A DNA stretch of 64,000 bases, taken from assembly GCF_900142605.1 (NCBI RefSeq), contig NZ_FRBL01000012.1, positions 1 through 64,000 on the forward strand. Direction: 5' to 3'. Every line of letters begins with the position of its first letter. Position 1 is the first letter of the stretch. The notes under the pieces are model-generated. The model was given only the letters and a program-made list of their open reading frames with translations. It had not been told where the DNA came from and did no database searches. Source of the DNA: Chitinophaga jiangningensis (GTDB taxonomy: Bacteria; Bacteroidota; Bacteroidia; Chitinophagales; Chitinophagaceae). Position numbers and translations under genes: made by a program. Positions 25,626-33,408 of this stretch are shown here, piece by piece.

Positions 25626-26597
25626 TTATCCGAAACTTTCCGGGCTTACTCCCGTCCACTTCTTAAAAGCTCTGCTAAAAGCACTCAGTTCATTATACCC
25701 CAGCATCCAGGAAATATCTTTCAATGCAAAATTGCCGGAAGCAATATAGTGTTCCGCCAGGGAACGTTTAACGGTATCGGCTATATGTTGATAGGAAGAA
25801 CCTTCGTTTTTTAACTGCCGCTGCAGCGTTCTGGCGCTCATATTGAAGTTGGAGGCAATGTCGTTGAGTGAAGCCAGTCCCAGGTAGGAGTTTGCCAGCA
25901 GGTAGTTATGTATTCTGGCGCCCAATAGCTGTGTTTTGTTATCAGGTTTAGGGAGATGGGAAGTTTGCTGTAGCAGGATTTCCTGTAACTGATAATTGGC
26001 GGTGAGGATAGGCTCTTCCCAGTATTGGGCCGACAACGTAATGCTATATTCTCCATTGGATTTAACGGGCGCGCACCTGAACACGCGTGCATATTCCACA
26101 GGGTCTGTCACCTTGTAAGGCAGTGCCACTGCTTTGGGCGTGATTTTCGTTAGCAGCAGCCCGTCCAGTTCATGAATTACGATGACCATAAATACTTCCA
26201 TCAGCGGATTGATTCCTTCCCGCGTTGTTTGGGTTAGTATTACTTTAAACGTGCCTTTTCCCTGCACAATTTCCATCCGGCATTGGCCGGTAATTACGTG
26301 TACCAACGCTGCCGCATGTGTGAGAGCCTCACCCACGGTAGCACTGGATTGAATGATACTGCCTACAATACCTAAAGCGGTTGTTCGCAGAGATTCCCCA
26401 AAATGTAATCCGAATAGTTTGTCGCGCGTGAGATGTATCGCATTGGCCCACAGGCTGCCGATTTGCGCAGCAGTGGGAGCGGGGCCGTCTTTTTTCGCCA
26501 GTGCCTTTTTATCTATATGCGACAGTTTGCATAACTGCGTGGTATCTACGTTCCGCAGTTCCGCATAAGCAACGATATGTTTCACCAGATCTTTCAT
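25626..26597 (-). CDS. AraC-family regulator with arabinose-binding-type N-domain
   Basis: A 323-residue regulator of the OruR/ArgR-like AraC subgroup (PF12625-type N-terminal domain, about 20-200) with a C-terminal double HTH. The first HTH is SLNDIASNFNMSARTLQRQLKNEG, and the second ends LGYNELSAFSRAFKKWTGVSPESF (about 230-323). The target is unknown. The SnoaL-like gene 145 bases away and divergent is the natural candidate. Its 3' end is convergent with the HEAT/DUF1080 gene. Confidence 0.92.
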   Translation of the reverse strand: MKDLVKHIVAYAELRNVDTTQLCKLSHIDKKALAKKDGPAPTAAQIGSLWANAIHLTRDKLFGLHFGESLRTTALGIVGSIIQSSATVGEALTHAAALVHVITGQCRMEIVQGKGTFKVILTQTTREGINPLMEVFMVIVIHELDGLLLTKITPKAVALPYKVTDPVEYARVFRCAPVKSNGEYSITLSAQYWEEPILTANYQLQEILLQQTSHLPKPDNKTQLLGARIHNYLLANSYLGLASLNDIASNFNMSARTLQRQLKNEGSSYQHIADTVKRSLAEHYIASGNFALKDISWMLGYNELSAFSRAFKKWTGVSPESFG

Positions 26598-26696
26598 GTA
26601 TTAAAGATAAAGAGAGATTTTGGGTAAAAAGTTACGTTGGCGTAAAGTGGTAAATGATTGTCGTTTTATGGTAAGTAGCCGGGATGCCCGGCATAC

Positions 26697-26704
26697 TACT
26701 TTTG
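26697..26704 (+). promoter_or_regulatory. -7 box of the SnoaL-like gene
   Basis: TACTTTTG matches TAnnTTTG. Just upstream, within the spacer region, is the hairpin GCCGGG-ATG-CCCGGC (26678-26692), a possible operator for the divergent AraC regulator. Confidence 0.4.
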
Positions 26705-26742
26705 CTATATCGAATTAATAAAACAACAAAAAATAGCAAATC

Positions 26743-27138
26743 ATGGAAAACAATGCATTAATCATCGTTACCGCGTTCATTGAAGCCGTTAAAGTATTTG
26801 ATTTCGAAAAAGTTGCCACCTTACTGCATCCTAAAATAAGATGGGAGCAGCCAGGCGATAATAGGTTCTCCGGGGTTAAAAATTCCATCGAAGAAGTATT
26901 TGGCATGTGCGGCGGTATGTTTGAGGTATCTGAGAAAACATTGGCACTGGCAGAGGTGAAATCTTATGCTGTAAATGGCAATGAAGTAGCCGTTTGCCTG
27001 GTATGGAAAGCAAAAAAGGGCAATGAGCAGCTGGACGTAATTAACGTGGATGTGTATACGGTGGAAGAAGGAAAAATTACCGCTGCAAAGGTATTCACAG
27101 CTGACGAGCAACAGGAAAATACTTTCTGGGGTAATTAA
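26743..27138 (+). CDS. SnoaL/NTF2-like protein
   Basis: A 131-residue cone-fold protein of the NTF2/SnoaL superfamily. It has an N-terminal helix (IVTAFIEAVKVFDFEKVATLLHPKIRW), the GDNRFSGVKNSIEEVF helix and then three strands (EVAVCLVWKAK, DVINVDVYTVEEGKITAAKVF). It could be an isomerase/cyclase-like enzyme or a ligand-binding protein; no diagnostic catalytic pair is certain. It is divergent from the AraC regulator and may be its target. It ends at a pair of palindromes. Confidence 0.82.
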   Translation: MENNALIIVTAFIEAVKVFDFEKVATLLHPKIRWEQPGDNRFSGVKNSIEEVFGMCGGMFEVSEKTLALAEVKSYAVNGNEVAVCLVWKAKKGNEQLDVINVDVYTVEEGKITAAKVFTADEQQENTFWGN

Positions 27139-27145
27139 TAAAAAA

Positions 27146-27195
27146 AGGTCCGCCGGCGGCGGACCTCCCCCTGTATGGGACCGAAGGTCCCATAC
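27146..27195. repeat. Two neighbouring palindromes between convergent genes
   Basis: A hairpin at 27146-27166 has 9-bp arms around GGC (CCGCC core). A hairpin at 27173-27195 has 10-bp arms around GAA (GGGACC-GAA-GGTCCC). Here the two do not share an arm. They may act as a bidirectional terminator. Confidence 0.75.
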
Positions 27196-27200
27196 CTGAT

Positions 27201-28001
27201 TTAAAAACTTGTTTCCGGATGCTGATGATTCGCCGCAGGGTCCTGCTGGAAAATTTTTGTCAGCATGGTATACAACTCCGGATGCTTTTCTGCCAGCAGG
27301 TCCGGCCTTTCAAAGAAGTATTCGGAAATAACGGCGAAAAATTCGCCTTCATTAGTGGCGCCATACGGATTGATATCGGTATGCCCGGCAGCCATTTGCT
27401 GAATTGTTTGATGCACCAGCTTCATCCACGGTATACTGTAGCTGTGTTCCAGGAGGTGGCGTGGCATGCCATCCACATAGCCGTCGGATTTATCCAGCAG
27501 GTGTACAAATTCATGAATGGCGGTGTTGTTTTTGTCGGTAACGTTGGAGAATCCTTCCCGGAGCGCGCTGCGGGAGAGTACCATCTGTCCGTTCAGGGAG
27601 CCGCTGCCTACCATTCCCAGGATATTACGGCGGTTGCCCTCATACTGATAGCTTTCGTTGAAAGTATCCGGGTAAAGGATAACATTAGTGAGATTAAAAT
27701 ACTCCCAGTCTTTAAACCCAAAGATGGGAATAATTGCACTAGCGGCTACCAGCACACGGTCCAGCGGTTCTACCTCCGTACCTACACCTTCTATTGTAGT
27801 GCGTTTCAGGAAGCGCGCTACCTTACTGTTGAACCGTTCTTTATCTGCCTCATCCAGCTGCTGATAGTAGCGTACATGCTCCTGCAGCAAAGGCTTGTAG
27901 GTATCGGGAACGGAGTTTTTCAGCTTCTTCCTGCGGACGAAAATATTCCTTACATAAAGGAATAAAATCAGTCCCATCATAATTAATCCAAACAGTACCA
28001 T
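27201..28001 (-). CDS. mtfA: MtfA-like zinc metallopeptidase
   Basis: A 266-residue peptidase of the MtfA family. In E. coli this family interacts with the Mlc repressor and affects glucose uptake. The zinc motif is H163-E164-x-x-H167 in AIHEFVHLLD, and the downstream metal-ligand glutamate is in NEGEFFAVISEYFFERP (E220 or E227). Unlike E. coli MtfA it starts with a membrane helix (3-20, FGLIMMGLILFLYV) and a basic RRKK anchor, so it is membrane-bound. It ends 20 bases before the M28 peptidase start, in the same direction. Confidence 0.88.
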   Translation of the reverse strand: MVLFGLIMMGLILFLYVRNIFVRRKKLKNSVPDTYKPLLQEHVRYYQQLDEADKERFNSKVARFLKRTTIEGVGTEVEPLDRVLVAASAIIPIFGFKDWEYFNLTNVILYPDTFNESYQYEGNRRNILGMVGSGSLNGQMVLSRSALREGFSNVTDKNNTAIHEFVHLLDKSDGYVDGMPRHLLEHSYSIPWMKLVHQTIQQMAAGHTDINPYGATNEGEFFAVISEYFFERPDLLAEKHPELYTMLTKIFQQDPAANHQHPETSF

Positions 28002-28021
28002 CTTATATTCGTCTTGTTAAG

Positions 28022-29641
28022 TTACTTTCTGAATCCCTTAAACTCGGAGCCATCCTTCCATTTCGGAAAGGTGGTTTCGTTGCTGAGGGTGAGTCCCACA
28101 TCAAATACCAGCTTCAGGTCTTCAATCATTCCATCCAGTTTCCAGGTGTTGGGATCAAATTCATCTTTTGGTGAATGATAACGTTCACGGTTATACGTGG
28201 CAATCTGTTCTTTTGCCCATCCCGGATCCTTGCCGATGGCATTGGTGCCGGGGCCGATGTATAAACCCGGTACGCCTTTTTTCGCGAAGTTGAAGTGGTC
28301 GGAGCGGAAGAACCAGCCGCCTTCCGGATGATCTTCCGGAACCGTTACCCTGCCTTGTTTGGCGGCGGCGCGCTGTACGTATTCATCCAGTTCGGATTGT
28401 CCTTTGCCGATGACCGTTACATCTTTGGTGCGACCAAAATAGTTCATCACGTCGAGGTTGATGTCGGCCACTGTTTTTGCCGGTGCAAATACCGGGTGAC
28501 TGGCATAATATTCCGAGCCAAGGAGTCCCTGTTCTTCGCCGGTTACAGCGAGGAAGAGGAGTGAGCGTTCAGGGGCAGGCTTTACCTGCGTAAAGGCGGT
28601 AGCGAGGGCAATTAAACCTGCGGTGCCGCTGGCATTATCCACCGCGCCGTTGTAGATGGAGTCGCCATTAATATTTTCCCCAATGCCAAAGTGATCCCAG
28701 TGGGCGGAGTATACCACGCACTCCTGTGGTCTTTTAGTGCCTGGGAGAATACCGAGTACGTTATGCGACGTGGATTTCTTAACGGTGTTATTGATAACAA
28801 GGGATGTTTGCAGGTGAAGGTCCACCGGTTTGAATCCTTTGTTTTTGGCCTGGTTCATGAGGTCGGGGGAGAGGCCGGCCAGTTGGAAGAGTTTGCGGGC
28901 GGATTCCTGGCTGATCCAGCCTTCGAGGATGGTGCGCGACATATTATTATCCGCTGTTTGCAGGTGCAGTTTGGAATTGCTCCAGCTGCTGCGCACTACC
29001 TTCCAGGGATAGCTGGCGGCGGCAGTTTCGTGGATGATGATACAGCCGGCAGCGCCCTGTCGGGAGGCCTCTTCAAATTTATAGGTCCAGCGGCCGTAGT
29101 AGGTCATGGTGCGCCCCTTAAACAGCGTACTGTCGGCAAATCCCGGGTCATTGACCATTACCACCACTGTTTTCCCTTTTACGTTCAGTCCTTTATAGTC
29201 GTTCCAGTTGTATTCCGGAGCCACAATTCCGTAGCCGGCAAATACCAGTTCAGAGTTGGAGAGGGTTACCTGGTTCTGAACGCGGCGGGTGGCGGCTACA
29301 TAATCATCCAGGTATTTAAGGCTGATGCTTCCTTTCAGGCCTTTGATGACGAGGTCGGAGGCTGGCTGGGAAAAGATATTGACCATGGGCACGTCCTGGA
29401 AATAGCTGTTGCCGTTTCCGGGTTTTAAGCCCAGGGCTTTAAACTGTGCAGCGATGTAGTTGATGGAGCTGTCTTCCCCGCGGGTAAACGGTTTACGGCC
29501 TTCAAATGCGTCAGATGCCAGCACGCTGATATGCCTGCTGAGTACATCGGCATTGATGGCGCCGGCAGCCGGATTTTCCTGAGCAAAGGCAGGAAGTTGG
29601 CCGAGGGAGGCTGCCAGTATCAAAATGGAAAATTTTCTCAA
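28022..29641 (-). CDS. Exported M28-family zinc peptidase
   Basis: A 539-residue secreted aminopeptidase-like enzyme with a signal peptide at 1-20 (ending LPAFAQ). A PA domain insert (about 130-270, GYGIVAPEYNWNDYKGLNVKGKTVVVMVNDPG) is followed by the M28 core. Metal ligands are seen in VVYSAHWDHFG (His, Asp), GAVDNASGTAGL (Asp), AVTGEEQGLLGS (Glu-Glu), INLDVMNYFG (Asp) and FRSDHFNFAKKG (His). It probably trims peptides in the periplasm or outside the cell. Its start is 77 bases from rpiA, which is divergent, and mtfA lies 20 bases downstream, so M28-mtfA may be one transcript. Confidence 0.93.
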   Translation of the reverse strand: MRKFSILILAASLGQLPAFAQENPAAGAINADVLSRHISVLASDAFEGRKPFTRGEDSSINYIAAQFKALGLKPGNGNSYFQDVPMVNIFSQPASDLVIKGLKGSISLKYLDDYVAATRRVQNQVTLSNSELVFAGYGIVAPEYNWNDYKGLNVKGKTVVVMVNDPGFADSTLFKGRTMTYYGRWTYKFEEASRQGAAGCIIIHETAAASYPWKVVRSSWSNSKLHLQTADNNMSRTILEGWISQESARKLFQLAGLSPDLMNQAKNKGFKPVDLHLQTSLVINNTVKKSTSHNVLGILPGTKRPQECVVYSAHWDHFGIGENINGDSIYNGAVDNASGTAGLIALATAFTQVKPAPERSLLFLAVTGEEQGLLGSEYYASHPVFAPAKTVADINLDVMNYFGRTKDVTVIGKGQSELDEYVQRAAAKQGRVTVPEDHPEGGWFFRSDHFNFAKKGVPGLYIGPGTNAIGKDPGWAKEQIATYNRERYHSPKDEFDPNTWKLDGMIEDLKLVFDVGLTLSNETTFPKWKDGSEFKGFRK

Positions 29642-29705
29642 AGCAAAAAGATTTATAGCAAAAATTAGTTGAGTTCGGCAATATTTCCAAATTCGACCGA
29701 TGGCT

Positions 29706-29713
29706 TATATTTG
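29706..29713 (+). promoter_or_regulatory. -7 box of rpiA, very close to the start codon
   Basis: TATATTTG matches TAnnTTTG and ends 4 bases before the rpiA ATG at 29718. If used, the transcript would begin at or next to the start codon. Confidence 0.4.
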
Positions 29714-29717
29714 TTAC

Positions 29718-30395
29718 ATGCAGATAAATATCGCTAAAAAAGTGGCCGCGGAGCAGGCGGCAACGTATATTAAATCCGGGATGACGCTTGGTCTGGGAAC
29801 AGGCAGCACTGCCTATTACGCCATTATGCGTATAGGCGAAATGGTTAGGGAGGGATTGTCCGTTAAGGCAGTGGCTACCTCCGAAGAATCAGAGGAGCTG
29901 GCCCGTGCTCAGGGTATACCCATCATTCCTTTCAGCGAGGTGGATCGTATTCATATTGATATTGATGGTGCAGATGAGGCCAATGCTGCATTGCAGTTGA
30001 TCAAAGGCGGCGGAGGGGCTTTGTTGCGGGAGAAAATTATTGCGGCAGCATCTGATCAGATGATTGTAATTGCGGATGAGAGCAAGGTAGTGGCGCAGTT
30101 GGGCAAATTCCCGTTGCCGGTGGAGATTATTCCATTTGCCTATGAGTTAACCCTGCGCCGGCTCCATCAGCTGCATGCGGCGCCAGCGTTGCGTAAAAAG
30201 GGAGATCAGTATTTTGTAACAGATAACGGCAATTACATCGCCGATTGCCATTACGAACGTATTGCAGATCCCGAAACATTGCATGCGCAGCTCAATGATA
30301 TTCCCGGTGTGGTGGAAAATGGCCTGTTTATAGGCATGGCTCACCTGCTCATCATCGGAAAAGAAGACGGTACTACCCGTGAAATCCGCCGCTAG
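29718..30395 (+). CDS. rpiA: Ribose-5-phosphate isomerase A
   Basis: This 225-residue enzyme interconverts ribose 5-phosphate and ribulose 5-phosphate in the non-oxidative pentose phosphate pathway. All signature motifs are present: GLGTGSTA (25-32), DIDGADE (81-87), KGGGGALLREK (96-106, catalytic Glu and Lys) and an ADESK segment. The frame opens 18 bases earlier, but the ATG at 29718 aligns with the family start (MQINIAKKVAAEQA). It overlaps the convergent MFS gene by 4 bases, with no terminator between them. Confidence 0.96.
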   Translation: MQINIAKKVAAEQAATYIKSGMTLGLGTGSTAYYAIMRIGEMVREGLSVKAVATSEESEELARAQGIPIIPFSEVDRIHIDIDGADEANAALQLIKGGGGALLREKIIAAASDQMIVIADESKVVAQLGKFPLPVEIIPFAYELTLRRLHQLHAAPALRKKGDQYFVTDNGNYIADCHYERIADPETLHAQLNDIPGVVENGLFIGMAHLLIIGKEDGTTREIRR

Positions 30396-31687
30396 GCTTT
30401 CATTTCCTTGTCCAGGTACGAATGCTTTTTACTGTCTTTGGAGGTTATATAAACCAGTAGGGAGATAAAAATGCAGCCGGTTACATACCAGTAGTAACCG
30501 GATTCCATTCCCTTTTGCTTAAAAAACAGGGCGAGTGGTTCCGCTGTGCCGCCAAAAACGGCCACGGTTAATGCGTAGGGGAATCCTACGCCCAGTGCCC
30601 TTATTTCAGCCGGAAAGAGTTCTGCTTTAACTACTGCGTTAATACTGGTGTAGCCGGTTACAATGATCAGTGCACCGAGGATCAGCCAGAAGGCGCCCCA
30701 TACCGTATCAGTATGACTCAGTGTGGTGAGCAGTGGTACGGTGCAAAGGGTGCCCAGTATGCCGAATGCCATGAGTAAGGGTTTGCGGCCTATTCTATCC
30801 GAAAGCCATCCTGCCAGCGGTTGCAGGCAGGCATAAATCAGCATCAGGAAAAAGGTGATGGTAGTAGCTTTTTCTATGGTCATATGCACGGTGTTCACGA
30901 GGAACTTCTGCATATAGGTGGTGTAGGTATAAAAGGCCACGGTGCCGCCAAGGGTAAGGCCTACCACGGTTAACACCGCCCTGGGATGTTTGGTGAACAG
31001 TATTTTAACAGAGCCCTGATCCTTCGATTTTTTCTCTTTTTCAAAGGCGGTGGATTCATGCATGTTTTTACGGAGATATAACACATAGAATGCCAGCAAA
31101 GCCCCTATCACAAAAGGAATACGCCATCCCCAGGTATGCAGTTGCTCAGGGGTAAGAAACACTTTTTGCAGCAGCATTTGCACCCCAAGTGCCAGGAGTT
31201 GCCCTCCGATCAGCGTTACATACTGGAAACTGGAGTAAAACCCCCGGAGGTCAGCAGTGGCTACTTCACTCAGATACGTAGCGCTGGTGCCGTATTCGCC
31301 GCCAACACTGAGGCCCTGGAGGAGTCGCGCCAGGCAAAGCAGCACTGGCGCCAGTAGGCCTATGTCGGTATATCCTGGGGTAAAAGCAATGAGCATAGAG
31401 CCGAACGACATCATGAGTACTGACAGCGTCATGGCGGCTTTGCGGCCTTTCCGGTCGGCAATGGTACCAAACATCCATCCGCCGATGGGGCGCATCAGAA
31501 AGCCCACCGCAAAGATGGCGGCTGTATTCAGCAACTGGGCAGTATAGCTGCCCTTAGGGAAAAATACAGGGGCGAAGTATAACGAAAAGGTGGAATAGAT
31601 GTACCAATCGTACCATTCTACCATATTCCCGGCGGAACCGGTCAGTATGGCCTTTATACGCCATGAATCAGGATGTTTCATATGCAT
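30392..31687 (-). CDS. MFS transporter of the metabolite:H+ symporter (MHS, KgtP/ProP-like) family
   Basis: A 431-residue inner-membrane carrier with 12 predicted helices. MHS signatures are GNMVEWYDWYIYSTFSLYFAP in helix 1, GGWMFGTIADRKGRK in the 2-3 loop (MFS motif A) and LLQGLSVGGEYGTSATYLSE in helix 4-5. WLSDRIGRKPLL repeats motif A in the second half. Relatives carry dicarboxylates, citrate or osmolytes, and the substrate cannot be chosen here. There are two possible starts, ATG at 31687 or 31681. A TACATTTG box on the minus strand (31689-31696) almost touches the start codon. Confidence 0.92.
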   Translation of the reverse strand: MHMKHPDSWRIKAILTGSAGNMVEWYDWYIYSTFSLYFAPVFFPKGSYTAQLLNTAAIFAVGFLMRPIGGWMFGTIADRKGRKAAMTLSVLMMSFGSMLIAFTPGYTDIGLLAPVLLCLARLLQGLSVGGEYGTSATYLSEVATADLRGFYSSFQYVTLIGGQLLALGVQMLLQKVFLTPEQLHTWGWRIPFVIGALLAFYVLYLRKNMHESTAFEKEKKSKDQGSVKILFTKHPRAVLTVVGLTLGGTVAFYTYTTYMQKFLVNTVHMTIEKATTITFFLMLIYACLQPLAGWLSDRIGRKPLLMAFGILGTLCTVPLLTTLSHTDTVWGAFWLILGALIIVTGYTSINAVVKAELFPAEIRALGVGFPYALTVAVFGGTAEPLALFFKQKGMESGYYWYVTGCIFISLLVYITSKDSKKHSYLDKEMKA

Positions 31688-31688
31688 A

Positions 31689-31696
31689 CAAATGTA
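31689..31696 (-). promoter_or_regulatory. -7 box of the MFS gene, abutting the start
   Basis: The minus strand reads TACATTTG, a match to TAnnTTTG, ending one base before the first ATG of the MFS gene. The -33 box is not clear. Confidence 0.35.
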
Positions 31697-31776
31697 TATC
31701 TAAAACCTTAAAATGTCTATTCCGTGCAAGGTTTCGTTAAAAAAGAAAAAAATTAGGATGGTAAGCAGATTAGACC

Positions 31777-31927
31777 TATCTTCGTAACGCTTCTTAAGAA
31801 TATTGAATTGCATTTCTGTTTGTGATCATCACTTCCCGATCAGCTTTCCACTTTTTTCTTTTAGTTGCGCAGTGAGCCTGCTGAGTTATAATAGGCGAGA
31901 ATACGTTCACTATTAAAAATTAAATAA
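31777..31927 (+). promoter_or_regulatory. Cold-shock gene leader region
   Basis: The 240 bases before the cold shock gene hold no ORF. TATCTTCG (31777-31784) is a near match to the -7 consensus. From there an untranslated leader of roughly 135 bases would reach the ATG, and it contains the palindrome TTCTTAAGAA. Long leaders are usual for cspA-type genes, but I could not fold this one. Confidence 0.35.
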
Positions 31928-32119
31928 ATGCAAACAGGTGTTGTAAAATTTTTTAATGAAACTAAAGGTTTTGGCTTCATTAAAATCGAAGGTACGAATC
32001 AGGAAATCTTTGTTCACGTATCTGGTATTAAAGAAAGCATCGGCGAAAACGACCGCGTTGTATTCGACGTGGAAGAAGGTAGAAAGGGCCCGAATGCTGT
32101 TAACGTAAGATTAGCATAA
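31928..32119 (+). CDS. cspA: Cold shock protein (CspA family)
   Basis: A 63-residue single cold shock domain, an OB-fold RNA and single-stranded DNA chaperone. RNP1 is KGFGFIKI (13-20) and RNP2 is EIFVHVSGI (26-34). The protein is slightly shorter than E. coli CspA and has the usual MQTGVVKFFNETKGFGFI start of the Bacteroidota type. It is a single gene with a long leader and a strong terminator. The symbol is used in the family sense only. Confidence 0.95.
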   Translation: MQTGVVKFFNETKGFGFIKIEGTNQEIFVHVSGIKESIGENDRVVFDVEEGRKGPNAVNVRLA

Positions 32120-32147
32120 TATTATTCCGATAATAGTTTGGTAATTT

Positions 32148-32180
32148 AAAAGACCCGCCGTCCACGGCGGGTCTTTTTTT
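32148..32180 (+). terminator. Rho-independent terminator of the cold shock gene
   Basis: A 13-bp stem (AAAAGACCCGCCG and complement) with a 4-base loop is followed by a T run. It lies 28 bases after the stop codon. Confidence 0.93.
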
Positions 32181-32223
32181 ATGCCTGCTACGAAATGCCT
32201 TGAACGGATGGACTAACATCGTT

Positions 32224-32461
32224 TATTCGTCCGCCTCCGGCAATCTTTTTTCTCGCAGCAGCCAAGCAGCTAAGGGATTATGTTTTGTTGGCGGCATTCG
32301 TTTAATTCGTCCGCCTCCGGCGGACGAATTAAACGAATGAGGAGAGACCTTCGGTCTCTCCTCATTCGTTTAATTTCCTGAAACAAACTGCAGGTCTTAG
32401 CTGCTTACCTGCTTTGCTGCTTTGCGAGAAATAAGATCGCTCTCCTGGCGCCGAAGGCGCC
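32224..32461. repeat. Dispersed inverted-arm element, copy C
   Basis: It follows the same plan as copy B. A partial CCGCCTCCGG outer hairpin comes first, then a left arm at 32251-32290 (CTCGCAGCAGCC...GTTTTGTTGG). The double hairpin spans 32296-32374, the right arm 32375-32431 ends TGCTTTGCGAGAAATAAG, and GGCGCC-GAA-GGCGCC at 32447-32461 is the same outer hairpin as in copy B. It ends 16 bases before the stop of the GntR gene. Confidence 0.82.
32296..32374. repeat. Fused double hairpin with a shared arm (X-X'-X), copy C
   Basis: Hairpin one (32296-32338) has 20-bp perfect arms and a TCC loop. Hairpin two (32328-32374) has 22-bp perfect arms and a TTC loop. ATTCGTTTAAT occurs at 32296 and 32364, and its complement ATTAAACGAAT at 32328-32338 can pair with either, so the competing segment is 11 bp here. 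Confidence 0.92.
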
Positions 32462-32477
32462 ATTAATAATAAAAACA

Positions 32478-33185
32478 CTACTCAAATATCCTCGCAAAAT
32501 GATTCTCCAAATGATTCCGCATCGCATTCCTTAACATCTCCGCCGACCCGTTTTCAATAATCTCCACCAGCCCTTTGTGCGATACAAACTTCTTCGTTTT
32601 AGGCATTTTTTTCAATAGCCCGCTCTTATGTACATAGTCAAAAACCGGCAGCAGCATCTGCTGGAACCGTTTCAGTACCTGGTTGCCGCTGATCTCATAT
32701 AATTTCCCGTGAAAACGGATCTCCTGTTCTATCTGGAACAGGTGCTGATCCGCTACCGTGGGCTCATCTTCCACAATCGCTTTCAGCGCCGCCACATCTT
32801 CCGGCGTTACACGCTCCATAATGAAATCCGCCATGCCTATCTCCAGCGCCAGCCGCATTTCAAAAATCTCACGCAGCGTGTTTTTGTCCATTATTTCAGG
32901 ATACAAACTCTTTTCCAGCAGTCCCGTGAGGTCCGGGTTGGTGAGTACGGCTCCCCGCTTTTTCTTAGTTTCAATCAATCCCAGCGTTTTAAGGCGGGTA
33001 AGGGCCTCCCGCACTACGGTGCGACTAACACCCAGCACATCTGCCAGTTCCAGCTCCTTTGGGATCGAATCACCTACTTTAATATCCTTGCTGATCAGTA
33101 ACTCAATCAGCTTGCGCTCTACTTTATCCACCAGTGAACTGGTATCAATCGATTGAAGGTTTTTAGTTATTTCCAGGGTACTCAT
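32478..33185 (-). CDS. FadR/GntR-family regulator, probable repressor of the sialic acid operon
   Basis: A 235-residue regulator. The N-terminal winged HTH (about 20-85) shows GDSIPKELELADVLGVSRTVVREALTRLKTLGLIETKKKRGA. The C-terminal FCD domain (about 100-230) has the histidines of its metal or ligand site (RFHGKLYE, SHKGLVE, NHLENHF). It is divergent from the nan operon with a 223-base gap containing a strong promoter and palindrome. E. coli NanR is of the same family and responds to sialic acid, so an analogous role is likely but inferred. Confidence 0.88.
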   Translation of the reverse strand: MSTLEITKNLQSIDTSSLVDKVERKLIELLISKDIKVGDSIPKELELADVLGVSRTVVREALTRLKTLGLIETKKKRGAVLTNPDLTGLLEKSLYPEIMDKNTLREIFEMRLALEIGMADFIMERVTPEDVAALKAIVEDEPTVADQHLFQIEQEIRFHGKLYEISGNQVLKRFQQMLLPVFDYVHKSGLLKKMPKTKKFVSHKGLVEIIENGSAEMLRNAMRNHLENHFARIFE

Positions 33186-33286
33186 TTATGTCGTACTTAA
33201 TTTTTTTTGAATGGCTCACCGCTTACTATGAGTAATGTACGGGAACGAAACTCGGACAGATATGGCTCTATTGCACCATTGCCCAC

Positions 33287-33294
33287 CAAAAATA
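33287..33294 (-). promoter_or_regulatory. Possible -7 box of the GntR gene
   Basis: The minus strand reads TATTTTTG, a match to TAnnTTTG, about 100 bases before the GntR start. No convincing -33 box. Confidence 0.3.
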
Positions 33295-33328
33295 ATCGGA
33301 TTTCTCCTAACTAAAAAAGAAAAAAAAC

Positions 33329-33358
33329 TTGGCTATTTAAAATTCTTTCCTACTTTTA
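33329..33358 (+). promoter_or_regulatory. Promoter of the sialic acid operon
   Basis: TTG at 33329-33331, exactly 19 bases, then TACTTTTA at 33351-33358. This is one base off the full TTG-N19-TAnnTTTG consensus. It is 50 bases before the SusC ATG. Confidence 0.7.
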
Positions 33359-33363
33359 GACTG

Positions 33364-33382
33364 TATTATGTTATACATAATA
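33364..33382. promoter_or_regulatory. Probable GntR operator at the transcription start
   Basis: TATTATG (33364-33370) is inverted as CATAATA (33376-33382) around TTATA. The core ATGT-TAT-ACAT resembles FadR-subfamily operators. It starts 6 bases after the -7 box, so binding would block initiation. Confidence 0.55.
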
Positions 33383-33408
33383 ATTTCATGCAATTCTAAA
33401 AGTCCGTT

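Noticed and set aside
27219..27965. A 248-codon antisense frame opposite the MtfA-like gene
   Set aside because: The minus-strand protein has an intact HExxH motif and membrane anchor. The plus-strand frame has no family resemblance.
28691..29428. A 245-codon frame opposite the M28 peptidase
   Set aside because: It is the shadow of a gene with all M28 metal ligands.
18674..32461. Possible CRISPR array suggested by repeated hairpins
   Set aside because: The repeats are far apart, of unequal length and without regular spacers, and no cas genes are present.
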